A stretch of 64,000 nt of DNA, taken from positions 221,810 to 285,809 of the forward strand of contig NZ_VTEI01000007.1 of NCBI RefSeq assembly GCF_008180415.1, read 5' to 3'. The notes beneath the pieces are model-generated. The model worked only from the letters and a program-made list of their open reading frames with translations. It was not told the origin of the DNA and searched no databases. Positions within the stretch are counted from its first letter, which is position 1; each line of letters starts with the position of its first letter. This document shows, one piece after another, positions 56,316 through 64,000 of this stretch. The position numbers were made by a program, and so were the translations under genes. This stretch comes from Rossellomorea vietnamensis (GTDB lineage Bacteria > Bacillota > Bacilli > Bacillales > Bacillaceae_B).

Positions 56316-57089
56316 CTATTCGACGGTGATTTCTTCCTCTGAATGTTCATGAAGGCCTTCATCATTCTCTGCATGAATCGTTACATGATACAAACCAGAC
56401 TCCGCAAATTCATAATTCCCTTTATAGCTTCCTGCCTCGGATTCTTGGGTTTCAACCCAGGCATGATCCTCCGTTCCTTCCAGCCAGATTTCAAAACGAA
56501 TACTAGCTGCTTCCAGAGGTTTCCCGTCTTTTTCAAGTTGGGCTGTCAATTCAGTGTCGGTTCCTGATTTAATTGTGTCAGGTTTCATTAAATGAAAGGA
56601 GACTTCGCTGTGTCCATGATCATGATCTCCCTCTTCAGAGGAGTGTGATTCATGGTCCTCTGTGACTTCAGCATTCCCAACAGCAATTTGTTTCTTAGGC
56701 ATTGTATGCATATCGTTAGCAGTTACATGGACTTGTACATGATATACACCATCTTCATCGAACGTCTTTTCAGCCGTATAATGTCCATCTTCGTGATTTT
56801 CTGCTTCGATCATTTCACTGTCTTCTTTTTGTCCTTCTTTCCAAATCTCGTACTCCACTTCTGTTGCGTCGGTGATATTCTCTTCACCCTGGGTCACATG
56901 TGTACGGAATTCCACTGTTTCACCAGGCTCTGCTGTATCAGGAAGACTCAGGTCAGCACTGATTGCGGTTAAACCGCCTTCCTCACCTGAGTGGCCATTT
57001 CCGTGATCTTCATGGTTATTTCCCCCGCTGCCGCAGGCTCCCAATAGCATAATGCCTAATATTAATAAAAAGGGCAGTAATTTCTTCAT
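56316..57089 (-). CDS. lipoprotein with two YtkA-like domains and a His-rich linker
   Basis: 257 aa. The signal peptide ends in a lipobox LGAC (Cys19). Two homologous YtkA/FixH-like beta-sandwich units (about 45-140 and 160-257) share the pattern PD(T/-)...G..(T/V)E...E(I/-)W and GxYxxxxxFxExGxYHVxxHxxxxxxxH. The linker between them and the mature N terminus are rich in His and Asp/Glu (HSSEEGDHDHGHS). It should face outward and may bind copper or another metal. It appears monocistronic. Confidence 0.82.
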   Translation of the reverse strand: MKKLLPFLLILGIMLLGACGSGGNNHEDHGNGHSGEEGGLTAISADLSLPDTAEPGETVEFRTHVTQGEENITDATEVEYEIWKEGQKEDSEMIEAENHEDGHYTAEKTFDEDGVYHVQVHVTANDMHTMPKKQIAVGNAEVTEDHESHSSEEGDHDHGHSEVSFHLMKPDTIKSGTDTELTAQLEKDGKPLEAASIRFEIWLEGTEDHAWVETQESEAGSYKGNYEFAESGLYHVTIHAENDEGLHEHSEEEITVE

Positions 57090-57128
57090 CTATGCATCCT
57101 CCTGAAAACGTGTTAGTTCTTGAATCTT

Positions 57129-57153
57129 GGCTCTTTTCGTAAACTTTGCTGCT
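57129..57153. mobile_element. solitary MITE terminus
   Basis: GGCTCTTTTCGTAAACTTTG followed by CTGCT, identical in type to the left ends of the complete elements. No right end is found before the next gene, so this is a remnant. Confidence 0.5.
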
Positions 57154-57255
57154 ATCTGATAATAATTCCGAAAAAAAAACCTAATTATTAGTGTAACGGT
57201 TGAGTCTTCCATAAGTATAGGGCAGTTGTTACAATTTTTAAACATATGTTGATTT

Positions 57256-57882
57256 TCACAGAGATAGTTCGTTTTTTACTTTTTCAATTAAATCCGGCGA
57301 ATCTTTAATCCCAGCAACCGTTACTCCGGTCATAAGCCAGCTGAATGCTTGTTTCAGCAAAATGCCCTTATCAAATGTCTCCACTCCATATTTCGTAATC
57401 AGCCACGCATTAACACCTGCCACCACACCGCTTCTCAGTGCGAAAACAAAGGTGATATCCACAGGAACACTTTGAAAATCCGACTCTGTCCGTAAAGCTT
57501 CTTGCTGAATTGGCGGTCATACCCTTGAAGTTCAGCAAAATCAAGACCGAAATAAAGAGTGATGGGTTTCTTGAGTAAAATAGTGATTAAGAAAAACAGA
57601 CTCATTGAAATGCTGAAATAGACATTATTCCAAAGGAGTTGAATGGCAGAGCCGGCTAGTACTTCAATGAGGGTGCCTATCACTAAAGTCGATATAATAT
57701 AAATTCCGAAAATATTAACTCTCTTCATCTCCCAGAAGCGGTACATAGTATAGAGAATCGCAGGCACAGAAGAGAGCAGCATCGCGTAGTAATCACCAGT
57801 GACATCCCTCAAAACATTCCAGAAAAGCAGTGGCAGAGCTGCATAAAAAATAAGATCAAGCAGCACTATATTTTTTTTTCAT
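57256..57882 (-). pseudogene. VC0807-type membrane protein, two frameshifts
   Basis: Joining three frames restores a protein starting MKKNIVLLDLIFYAALPLLF, with about five or six helices and ending near KNELSL, typical of the VC0807 family. The ATG at 57882 (site AAAGGG) is followed by a run of nine A (57879-57871); with eight the frame would be open. A second shift lies near 57466-57500, where the first frame ends FKVFLWISPLFSH and the second resumes VDITFVFALRSG. Either a decaying gene or, for the A-run, slippage. Confidence 0.75.
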
Positions 57883-58037
57883 ATGTAAAACCCTTTCTTT
57901 TAAGGTGAAAATCTTATTTCCGATTAATAAACGTACGTAGTAGAGCTTCAAAAGTGTCATAATTATGGAAATACAAAAAGTTCCGCCATAACAATGGACG
58001 GAACTTCTTTGAATGGATAAACAACATGTTCTATCGG

Positions 58038-58379
58038 TTAGACCACAAACCATACTTTATTTATTTTATCTTCCAGAGCTTCATACATCGCAACGGCAAA
58101 GCTCTCCCTGCCATTTGCTCTGCCTGTGACATGTTCATGGTCAATAGCAATATTGTCTTTTATAATGCGGGACAGGAGCTCGGCATGGTTATCAGGATTC
58201 TCGCGAAACATTTTACCATAGCGTTCCTTCATCTCCTCAATTCCTTGGTACACCACAGCGTTCGATGGAAATTCCATGACCGTCACATCATCACTGTAGC
58301 ATTCCAGAAACGCCTCCAGGTTTTGGGCATTATACGCGTCAAGCTGCTTTTGTGCCAATTCTTCTGCCTTTGTATTCAT
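58038..58379 (-). CDS. SnoaL-like (NTF2-fold) protein
   Basis: 113 aa. The pattern QLDAYNAQNLEAFLECYSDDVTV at the N terminus and the overall size fit the SnoaL/ketosteroid-isomerase-like fold. No catalytic assignment is possible. Its ATG overlaps the stop of the upstream kinase-like gene (TAATG), so the two are translationally coupled. Confidence 0.85.
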   Translation of the reverse strand: MNTKAEELAQKQLDAYNAQNLEAFLECYSDDVTVMEFPSNAVVYQGIEEMKERYGKMFRENPDNHAELLSRIIKDNIAIDHEHVTGRANGRESFAVAMYEALEDKINKVWFVV

Positions 58380-59383
58380 TATTGACCCTGCCTTCCATTT
58401 TCTTCTTTTGCTGCTATTCCAGCTGTTGCAGCTTTGATACTTTCCTCGTACCATCTCAGTCTATTTTCCAATTTGACTATTAAACCGTTTACCCACTGAG
58501 GCTGCCCGGAGTCAATGACCACGTCCAACGATTTTTTCAACTGTTTAAACATGATCAAATTATGCAGTCTCAGAAACATAGGAATCTTTAAAACTTCCTC
58601 ATCAGACAGTGTGCAGATAAGGCGGTACCCCTCTATAAACAGAAGGAATTCCCTGCTTTTAAGACTGCTGTCCCTTTCGAAAAGGTCTCTTAGAGCAAAG
58701 CATATATCCGCTGCGTACCATCCTGCCACACTGCTTTCAAAATCTATGAATTGCGGATGGCCTTCTTGCCAGATGATATTATCCAATTCAAAATCAAAGT
58801 GAATTAGCCCGTATATATCATCTTTATGTTGAAGCTTCAACAGCCATTCTCCGAGAACTTCCTCTTCCATTTGAACTGCTGACGGGAGTCCGGGAACTGT
58901 TATATTCAACAAGTCTTCCATTTTACGAATATCTTTTAAGACACCCGATTTCTTAGACACCTGATGAATGCTTCCCAATGCTTTTCCCCAGGCTATCCAT
59001 TGCTTATCTCCCATTTTTTCCATTTCATGATGAGATCCCTCAATAAAATTCAAAGCCACAGCATGAAAAGTGCCCCATTCTGTCTGCACTTCTTCTATGA
59101 ACTTGCTATTGACCGAGAGGATTGGTATATTCACCGCTATGCCATTCGCACTTAAAACATCAAGAAACTGAAGTTCCCTTTCCAGTCTTTCCTTGTCCCC
59201 AGCAGGTGTGATCCGCAGGATAAAAGAGGAATTTCCTCTTTTGAAAGAATAAACGAAATTACTGCTGGCTCGCATAAATTTTACAGAACCCTTTTCGTAT
59301 TCCCATAATTCAAGAGCATTGGTAACCCACTCTTCTTGAAAGGGCGAGTGCAGGAAATCCCGCATTAAAGAAAGTTTCATCAT
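58379..59383 (-). CDS. aminoglycoside phosphotransferase-like kinase
   Basis: 334 aa APH/choline-kinase fold. The catalytic loop is IHFDFELDNIIW (H-x-D-x4-N) and the metal-binding IDFE follows. It may phosphorylate a sugar, an amino alcohol or an antibiotic; the family is broad. The ATG at 59383 has GGAGG 9 nt upstream; the GTG three bases earlier is also possible. It forms a two-gene unit with the SnoaL-like protein. Confidence 0.85.
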   Translation of the reverse strand: MMKLSLMRDFLHSPFQEEWVTNALELWEYEKGSVKFMRASSNFVYSFKRGNSSFILRITPAGDKERLERELQFLDVLSANGIAVNIPILSVNSKFIEEVQTEWGTFHAVALNFIEGSHHEMEKMGDKQWIAWGKALGSIHQVSKKSGVLKDIRKMEDLLNITVPGLPSAVQMEEEVLGEWLLKLQHKDDIYGLIHFDFELDNIIWQEGHPQFIDFESSVAGWYAADICFALRDLFERDSSLKSREFLLFIEGYRLICTLSDEEVLKIPMFLRLHNLIMFKQLKKSLDVVIDSGQPQWVNGLIVKLENRLRWYEESIKAATAGIAAKEENGRQGQ

Positions 59384-59485
59384 CACTATTTTCCTCCTGT
59401 TTCGCAGAACGGAAAGAAGTCAGGAGCACCGATTTCAATTCCAATGCATAGGCTCGCAGTTCAGTTACGGCGGGTAAAGACCCTC

Positions 59486-59503
59486 GGGCGCTGAAGCTGA
59501 CGG
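59486..59503 (+). repeat. 3'-end remnant of a type I-like repeat
   Basis: GGGCGCTGAAGCTGACGG, preceded by TACGG and ACCCTC as in the divergent copy at 13.3 kb. No 5' partner is seen. The surrounding 59384-59558 holds no gene. Confidence 0.4.
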
Positions 59504-59558
59504 GAGAACATAGTTAAGAGCTGTCCAACCAGATGCAGTATATGAATTTCAATCATCT

Positions 59559-59590
59559 AAAAAGAGGCTGCCAATCAATCCGACAGCCTC
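59559..59590 (-). terminator. terminator of the DUF3231 gene
   Basis: GAGGCTG / CAGCCTC arms (59564-59590) with TTTTTAG on the minus strand. It lies 165 nt after the stop, leaving a long 3' leader. Confidence 0.8.
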
Positions 59591-59755
59591 CATTCCAGAG
59601 CCAAAGCTATGTTATCTCCATGAAAAGGAGAACTCATACAGGATATCGGTGTTCTTTCGTTCTAGTTTAGATTTATTCGATACCACAATATCAGCCTCCT
59701 TTTTAGTATAATTTCCCAACAAATCTATTTTATCTTAAATGTAATATTTTGTGTA

Positions 59756-60769
59756 TTATTTTTTCGTCTGCCTGCGAAGTTTCTCACGATTCAATGTCTG
59801 CGGAGGTTTTTCAAACCAGCCCTGCCTGATCATGAGTTTAGCTCCCTCATCTGCGTATTTTCCAAGGCCTATGAGCAGCCTTTCATAAAGCAGTGCTATA
59901 TCCTTTCTCATAGAGGAGGCAAGCGCCATTCCGTAATCACCCATGCCAATTGAATTCAGCGCCGATATTTGAAACATCATGAGTTTATCTGAAAAAGGAC
60001 TTTTTGTGGAGGAAGTAATCGTCGAATCCCATGTGGAAGGATAGGAACAGTCGTCTGATTTTAAACAGGCAATGAACTTCTCATTATGTTCTTTGGAGGC
60101 ATCATACCCCTTTTTAAAGTAATCTGACACCTTCCTTGAATGAGCTACCTGGCCGAATCCCATAAGCAGGGTCTTGGCAACATTCGATACTTCTATATTT
60201 GTGCCAAGGTGGGCAACTTCCATTGCAAGCAGGGGCCGCTTCTCTCCAAATATTCCTCCCATGAAATCAACATCTGTCACATACTCGACCCTCTCTGGAT
60301 AAGCCATGTATGGTGATCTGATGAACACGCCTTTTTCCAGCATGATTTCAGAAACTCTGTCAAATAATTCGTTGGACTGCTGCAGCCACTTGCTGTACAG
60401 ATCCCTGACATCCCTTCTTGCCAAGACGCCTTTCGCAAGAGAATAGGCATTCAAACCGCTTCTACCGACATGGTGAATATATCTCAGGTAAGTTACATCC
60501 GAAAACAGCTTGGGGGCTTCAGAATTAACATCATTCTTCCCAAATCCATTCGGGATAGGCAGTTCTTCTTTAATAAAAAGCGCATGAATGACTTCGATAT
60601 GTTCTTTGGCAATATCTAAAGCAAACTTGATAACAGGGTCAATCCCCTTATCATCCGTTGTTTTCAGGAAATGGTGCAGAATACAGTAAGCCATCGTGTC
60701 AGCCATATATGTATTCCAAAGCATGGCGATTTCAGCTGATGTTAGATCAGTATGATGATTATTTTCCAT
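59756..60769 (-). CDS. DUF3231 family protein
   Basis: 337 aa made of two homologous helical halves of about 165 residues (for example LTSAEIAMLWNTYMADTM and LLAMEVAHLGTNIEVSNVAKT), each a ferritin-like or CotF-like bundle. The family is common in spore-formers, with no established function. The start at 60769 has GAGGTGA upstream. It has no obvious operon partner. Confidence 0.82.
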   Translation of the reverse strand: MENNHHTDLTSAEIAMLWNTYMADTMAYCILHHFLKTTDDKGIDPVIKFALDIAKEHIEVIHALFIKEELPIPNGFGKNDVNSEAPKLFSDVTYLRYIHHVGRSGLNAYSLAKGVLARRDVRDLYSKWLQQSNELFDRVSEIMLEKGVFIRSPYMAYPERVEYVTDVDFMGGIFGEKRPLLAMEVAHLGTNIEVSNVAKTLLMGFGQVAHSRKVSDYFKKGYDASKEHNEKFIACLKSDDCSYPSTWDSTITSSTKSPFSDKLMMFQISALNSIGMGDYGMALASSMRKDIALLYERLLIGLGKYADEGAKLMIRQGWFEKPPQTLNREKLRRQTKK

Positions 60770-60904
60770 AAGGTCACCTCGTCGGACTCTTTTCATATTA
60801 TTATTATTGCCGGCAACACTCGTTAAAATGTAAAATTTCTTCCAACCCCTCCAATAGACCCGGATATTTATGTATACTCCAGCCGTTTTGCTCGAAATAG
60901 TTAT

Positions 60905-60939
60905 AAAAAAAGCTGTGTCTGTCGTGGGACAAACACAGC
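60905..60939 (-). terminator. yhgE terminator
   Basis: GCTGTGT / ACACAGC outer arms with inner TGTC/GACA, followed by TTTTTTTATAAC on the minus strand. It is about 265 nt after the yhgE stop. Confidence 0.8.
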
Positions 60940-61065
60940 GTCTTTATGAAGTTCTTCATTTTCAGAGAAGTTTCTGGCTTCTTACGATAACCATTCTAGT
61001 GACTAAAAACATTGTTCTTCCTGTTCAAAGAGAAGAAACCTTTTATGAAGAAATCAAAAGTCCTC

Positions 61066-61169
61066 TTGAGGCCTCTCATCCTTGTTTTTGAGATTCCATG
61101 GGTCTCTAGAAGCCCGTTTGAGGCCCTCTTATCTTAGATTTTTCGCTTCCTTTGGTCCTCTTGAAGACC
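61066..61169. repeat. degenerate 52-bp direct repeat
   Basis: TTGAGGCC at 61066 and again at 61118, each followed by a T-rich stretch, GATTCC/CTTCC, then GGTCTC or GGTCCTC and GAAG. Period and layout (GAGNCC, about 26 nt, GGTC) resemble the hairpin array at 49971-50164. Confidence 0.5.
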
Positions 61170-61202
61170 TCTCCTCGACACCTCTATCTACAGTATTCTT
61201 AA

Positions 61203-63410
61203 CTAGTTATGGGTTTCTACAATCTCATTGCTATACGTCTTCTTGAAGTATCCTGAGAAGTATACGGCAGTAAATGTAATAAACACTAGAAAATAAACGG
61301 CTAAGATGCCTGTGTTCTGCCACATGAAACTGAAATCACCGCTTGAAATGACTGCTTTGAAGGCCGCTACCGAATAAGTCATCGGAAGCAGGGCACTTAT
61401 CGGCTGAAGCGGTGCAGGGATCAGTTCAAGAGGGAACGTACCGGCACTTGTGGTCAGCTGCAGGATCAGGATAATAATGGCTGCAAACCTTCCAGGGTCT
61501 CCTAGGATTGTGACCAAAGCCTGGACCAAAGCAATAAATGTAAGGCTGGCAGCAATGGACACTGCAATGAATAAAGGTACACTTTGAACTTCTATTCCTA
61601 ACCCAAACAATAAGATGCTGTCAGCGATCAAGGACTGGATAACACCAAATACGATCAAAACCGCAAGCTTCCCTCTGAACCAGGCGAAACCTGAAGCAGG
61701 TATAGCGGCAGGTTCACGGAGCGGATAGACAATCGAAATCAATAATGCCCCTACAAACAAACCTAAGGAAAGGAAATATGGAGCAAAACCAGTTCCGTAA
61801 TTCGGCACATGGTTCACCGCCTCTTTCTCCACTTCAACCGGCTCTGCCACCATATCCGAAGTTTCTTCGGTGGTTTGGATTGAATTCGCCTGTTCATCTG
61901 CTTTTTTCATTTCTTCCTTGAATTCGGCTGTTCCCTTATAAAGGGAGTCGGTACCTTCTTCCAGCTGGGCTGAACCTTCTGCAAGGTCCTGAGATCCCTG
62001 AGTTAATTTACCTGACCCATCCTGAAGCTGCGCTAAGCCATCTTGTAAATCAGATTCTCCCGTTGAAATTTGTTGAGAGCCAGTTACAGCATCTGAGAGA
62101 CTTTGATTGGCTTTGGAAAAGTTTGAAATGAAATCTGACTGTCCTGCAGCCAATTCTTTTGTCCCTTGGGAGAGTCCTGAAGCACCTTCTTGCAGCTGAG
62201 CTAATGCAGTGTTCAATTCAGCACTGCCTTTGCCAAATAGCTGAAGACCGTCTTGAAGCTGAGAGGCACCAGACTGTAATTCAGAAGCACCTGTGGTTAA
62301 TCCGGCTGTTCCAGTTTCAAGATTGCCGCTTCCTGCTTTCAACTTTTCTAATAGAACCTTAAGCTGAGCACTCTTCTCTTCAGATAAAGATTCCAGCACC
62401 GGTGTCAATGCCTGATCAAGAGTGGACATTCCCTCGCTGAGTTCGACAGCACCTGAATGAACTTCGGAAGCCCCTTTTTCAAGAGAGGCCGCTCCGTCAA
62501 CGACATTACCAGCTCCACTCTTTAATTGTTCATTGCTGTCCAAGAGCTTTCCAAGCCCTGCTGCAGCTTGACCTGTACCACTTTCGAGCCGGTCAGCTCC
62601 TGCAGCAGCTTCCTCTGAACCCGCCTGCAGCTTTTCAGCTCCTTGATAAAGCTCGCTGTATCCGCCCGAAATCCTGCCGAGCCCTACAGACAGCTCTTTC
62701 GTTTTAGCCGCAAGTTGATCTGCCCCGCTTTTAACTTCGGATAAACCACTATCAAACTCGAGATTTTTCTTAGCCAGCTTCGTAAGGTTTTCCTTAATGT
62801 CAGTGGCACCAGTAGAAATTTTTCCAGAGCCTTCATTAAGCTCATCAGCCGCCTTGCTTGCATCTGCAAAGCCCTGGCCCATTTTATCAATGTTTTCAAA
62901 CATCGTTTCAGCATAGGTCTCTGTGACACTCTTCGATAAGCTCGCTTTTATTTCTTTGATAGCAGTATCCCCGATTTGTGCTGACAGAAAGTTAAAGCCC
63001 TCGTTCGGCACATATTTCAAAGAAAGCTTTTCAGGGTGTTCATCCAGCAAGGTAGTTGCATTTCCTGAAAAATTTTCAGGGATTTCAACCAGCATGTAGT
63101 ACTCCTGTTGCTGCAGGTTTTCATATCCCTCATCGTTGTCGACAAATTGGAAATGAAATTGGCTGCTATCCCTCAGCTTCTCTACCAATTCATCTCCGAG
63201 CTTCATATCTTCTCCCTCAAAGACTGCTCCACTGTCATTATTGACGACAGCTACAGGCAGATCCTTTAACTGGCTGTATGGATCCCAAAACGCCCACAAG
63301 AACATTCCGCTGTACAAAATTGGAATAAACATGACAGCAAGAATCGGAATGAGCAGTTTCCGATTTTTAAAAATGCTTTTCATTTCTGCTAAAAATAATG
63401 ATGATTTCAT
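61203..63410 (-). CDS. yhgE: YhgE/Pip-family membrane protein
   Basis: 735 aa. One N-terminal helix (about 15-40), a long extracellular region (about 170-520) of repeated 7-residue-like units such as LQDGASQLQDGLQ and SAQLEEGTDSLYKG that fold as coiled coil, then five C-terminal helices of ABC-2 transporter type. The family includes the lactococcal phage infection protein Pip; in Bacillus it is an exporter-like protein. ACCAGGAGG precedes the ATG. It lies 69 nt downstream of a TetR gene, which probably represses it. Confidence 0.92.
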   Translation of the reverse strand: MKSSLFLAEMKSIFKNRKLLIPILAVMFIPILYSGMFLWAFWDPYSQLKDLPVAVVNNDSGAVFEGEDMKLGDELVEKLRDSSQFHFQFVDNDEGYENLQQQEYYMLVEIPENFSGNATTLLDEHPEKLSLKYVPNEGFNFLSAQIGDTAIKEIKASLSKSVTETYAETMFENIDKMGQGFADASKAADELNEGSGKISTGATDIKENLTKLAKKNLEFDSGLSEVKSGADQLAAKTKELSVGLGRISGGYSELYQGAEKLQAGSEEAAAGADRLESGTGQAAAGLGKLLDSNEQLKSGAGNVVDGAASLEKGASEVHSGAVELSEGMSTLDQALTPVLESLSEEKSAQLKVLLEKLKAGSGNLETGTAGLTTGASELQSGASQLQDGLQLFGKGSAELNTALAQLQEGASGLSQGTKELAAGQSDFISNFSKANQSLSDAVTGSQQISTGESDLQDGLAQLQDGSGKLTQGSQDLAEGSAQLEEGTDSLYKGTAEFKEEMKKADEQANSIQTTEETSDMVAEPVEVEKEAVNHVPNYGTGFAPYFLSLGLFVGALLISIVYPLREPAAIPASGFAWFRGKLAVLIVFGVIQSLIADSILLFGLGIEVQSVPLFIAVSIAASLTFIALVQALVTILGDPGRFAAIIILILQLTTSAGTFPLELIPAPLQPISALLPMTYSVAAFKAVISSGDFSFMWQNTGILAVYFLVFITFTAVYFSGYFKKTYSNEIVETHN

Positions 63411-63479
63411 TTTACATCCTCCTGGTATGAATAATTGACTATTTTGGACACATAGTCACTTTTAAGCAAAAAGAAAGAA

Positions 63480-64000
63480 TTACCTTGGAGATAATCCTTC
63501 AAATATATACATTTCGAACAGCTTCGCTATCTCATCTTTATCAAGGGGTTTGTGCTCTTGTTCCCAATCAAATATGAGGGATACATACAATTGGAGCATG
63601 ATGAAGGCGGTGACTTCGGGATTGCATGGCCTGATCTCACCCTTATCGACCGCTTCCGTTATCTTCACTTTAATATAGGAGATGATAGCTTCTTCCAATC
63701 GCTTCCGGACTTCAATGACAGCAGGTGTCCCCATTTCCCTTTCTTCCTGGAAGAGTTTAATGGTCAGCTGATGTTCTTTTCTAAACTCGAGTATGCGGAA
63801 CAGGGCTGCATGGACATTTTCATAAAAGGAATGATCCGGGTCGATTACTCCCTCTGCCGCCTCTTTCATTTCTTTAATAAGAGACCCTGTAATTTCATCA
63901 AAAAGCTCTTCTTTGTTTTTGAAAAAATTATAAATTGTTCCCTTTCCAACATTCGCAAGCTTGGAGACTTGATCCATCGTGGTAGCTTTATAACCAAACA
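63480..64000 (-). CDS. yhgD: TetR-family regulator YhgD (5' end outside the window)
   Basis: Partial. The frame stays open to the window edge as FGYKATTMDQVSKLANVGKG, the second half of a TetR helix-turn-helix (TIYNFFKNKEELF completes it). The ATG at 63977 is internal to that domain, so the true start lies beyond 64000. The C-terminal ligand domain is complete and ends EGLSPR. It probably controls yhgE, as the B. subtilis gene pair suggests. Confidence 0.9.
   Translation of the reverse strand, partial: FGYKATTMDQVSKLANVGKGTIYNFFKNKEELFDEITGSLIKEMKEAAEGVIDPDHSFYENVHAALFRILEFRKEHQLTIKLFQEEREMGTPAVIEVRKRLEEAIISYIKVKITEAVDKGEIRPCNPEVTAFIMLQLYVSLIFDWEQEHKPLDKDEIAKLFEMYIFEGLSPR

Overview
The window is chromosomal DNA of a spore-forming, low-GC Bacillaceae species. 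It carries a complete gerPA-PF spore-coat germination operon, comK, addAB, Bacillus-type Shine-Dalgarno sequences and many TTG/GTG starts. Read from right to left, much of the gene order follows the B. subtilis yhg-yhf-yhj-yis region: yhgD, yhgE, yhfH/yhfI, lplJ, lcfB, yhfN, the yhzC-like IDEAL gene, comK, yhjE-sipV, addB-addA, hlpB, gerP, yisK, yisL, yisN, asnO. This is a familiar backbone with accessory insertions. The species cannot be named from the sequence alone.

Layout. 1-1 kb: a stress-type short-chain dehydrogenase with a SigB-like promoter. 1-9.4 kb: a maltodextrin locus, with binding lipoprotein, two permeases, a membrane-anchored secreted alpha-amylase and a LacI-type regulator on the minus strand, and a divergent cytoplasmic neopullulanase/cyclomaltodextrinase. 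Two near-identical LacI-type operators lie downstream of the minus-strand promoter. 9.5-13.2 kb: a MATE exporter, then a PII-Amt ammonium module with a TnrA/GlnR box. 13.8-22.9 kb: asnO, yisN, a large FIST-PAS-GGDEF-EAL protein, yisL, yisK and a DUF418 membrane protein. 23-25.3 kb: gerPA-PF and hlpB. 26.2-33.5 kb: addA and addB. 34-42 kb: an MFS transporter, a thiolase/ketoreductase pair, a 39-aa lipoprotein gene, sipV, yhjE and a yuxL-type peptidase. 42.3-46.7 kb: a yhjD-like gene, comK, an IDEAL protein, a coiled-coil protein and a CAAX-type protease. 46.8-51 kb: a TnpB remnant, azlCD, a DUF218 protein and an enoyl-CoA hydratase. 51.8-57 kb: lcfB behind a FadR-type operator, a 46-aa CxxC protein, lplJ, yhfI/yhfH and a double-YtkA lipoprotein. 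57-64 kb: a frameshifted membrane gene, an APH-type kinase with a SnoaL-like partner, DUF3231, yhgE and the 3' part of yhgD.

The least explained content is intergenic. One superfamily of structured repeats (types I and II) shares an outer frame and shows compensatory base changes between copies. It includes a 126-bp tandem array at 51.15-51.60 kb. A second family is MITE-like, with GGCT(C/G)TTTTCG termini; two copies have 7-bp flanking direct repeats and one is nested. A third is a 51-52-bp tandem hairpin repeat found at two loci. Several open reading frames across these repeats are artefacts. Three small genes of 39, 44 and 46 codons are real candidates.
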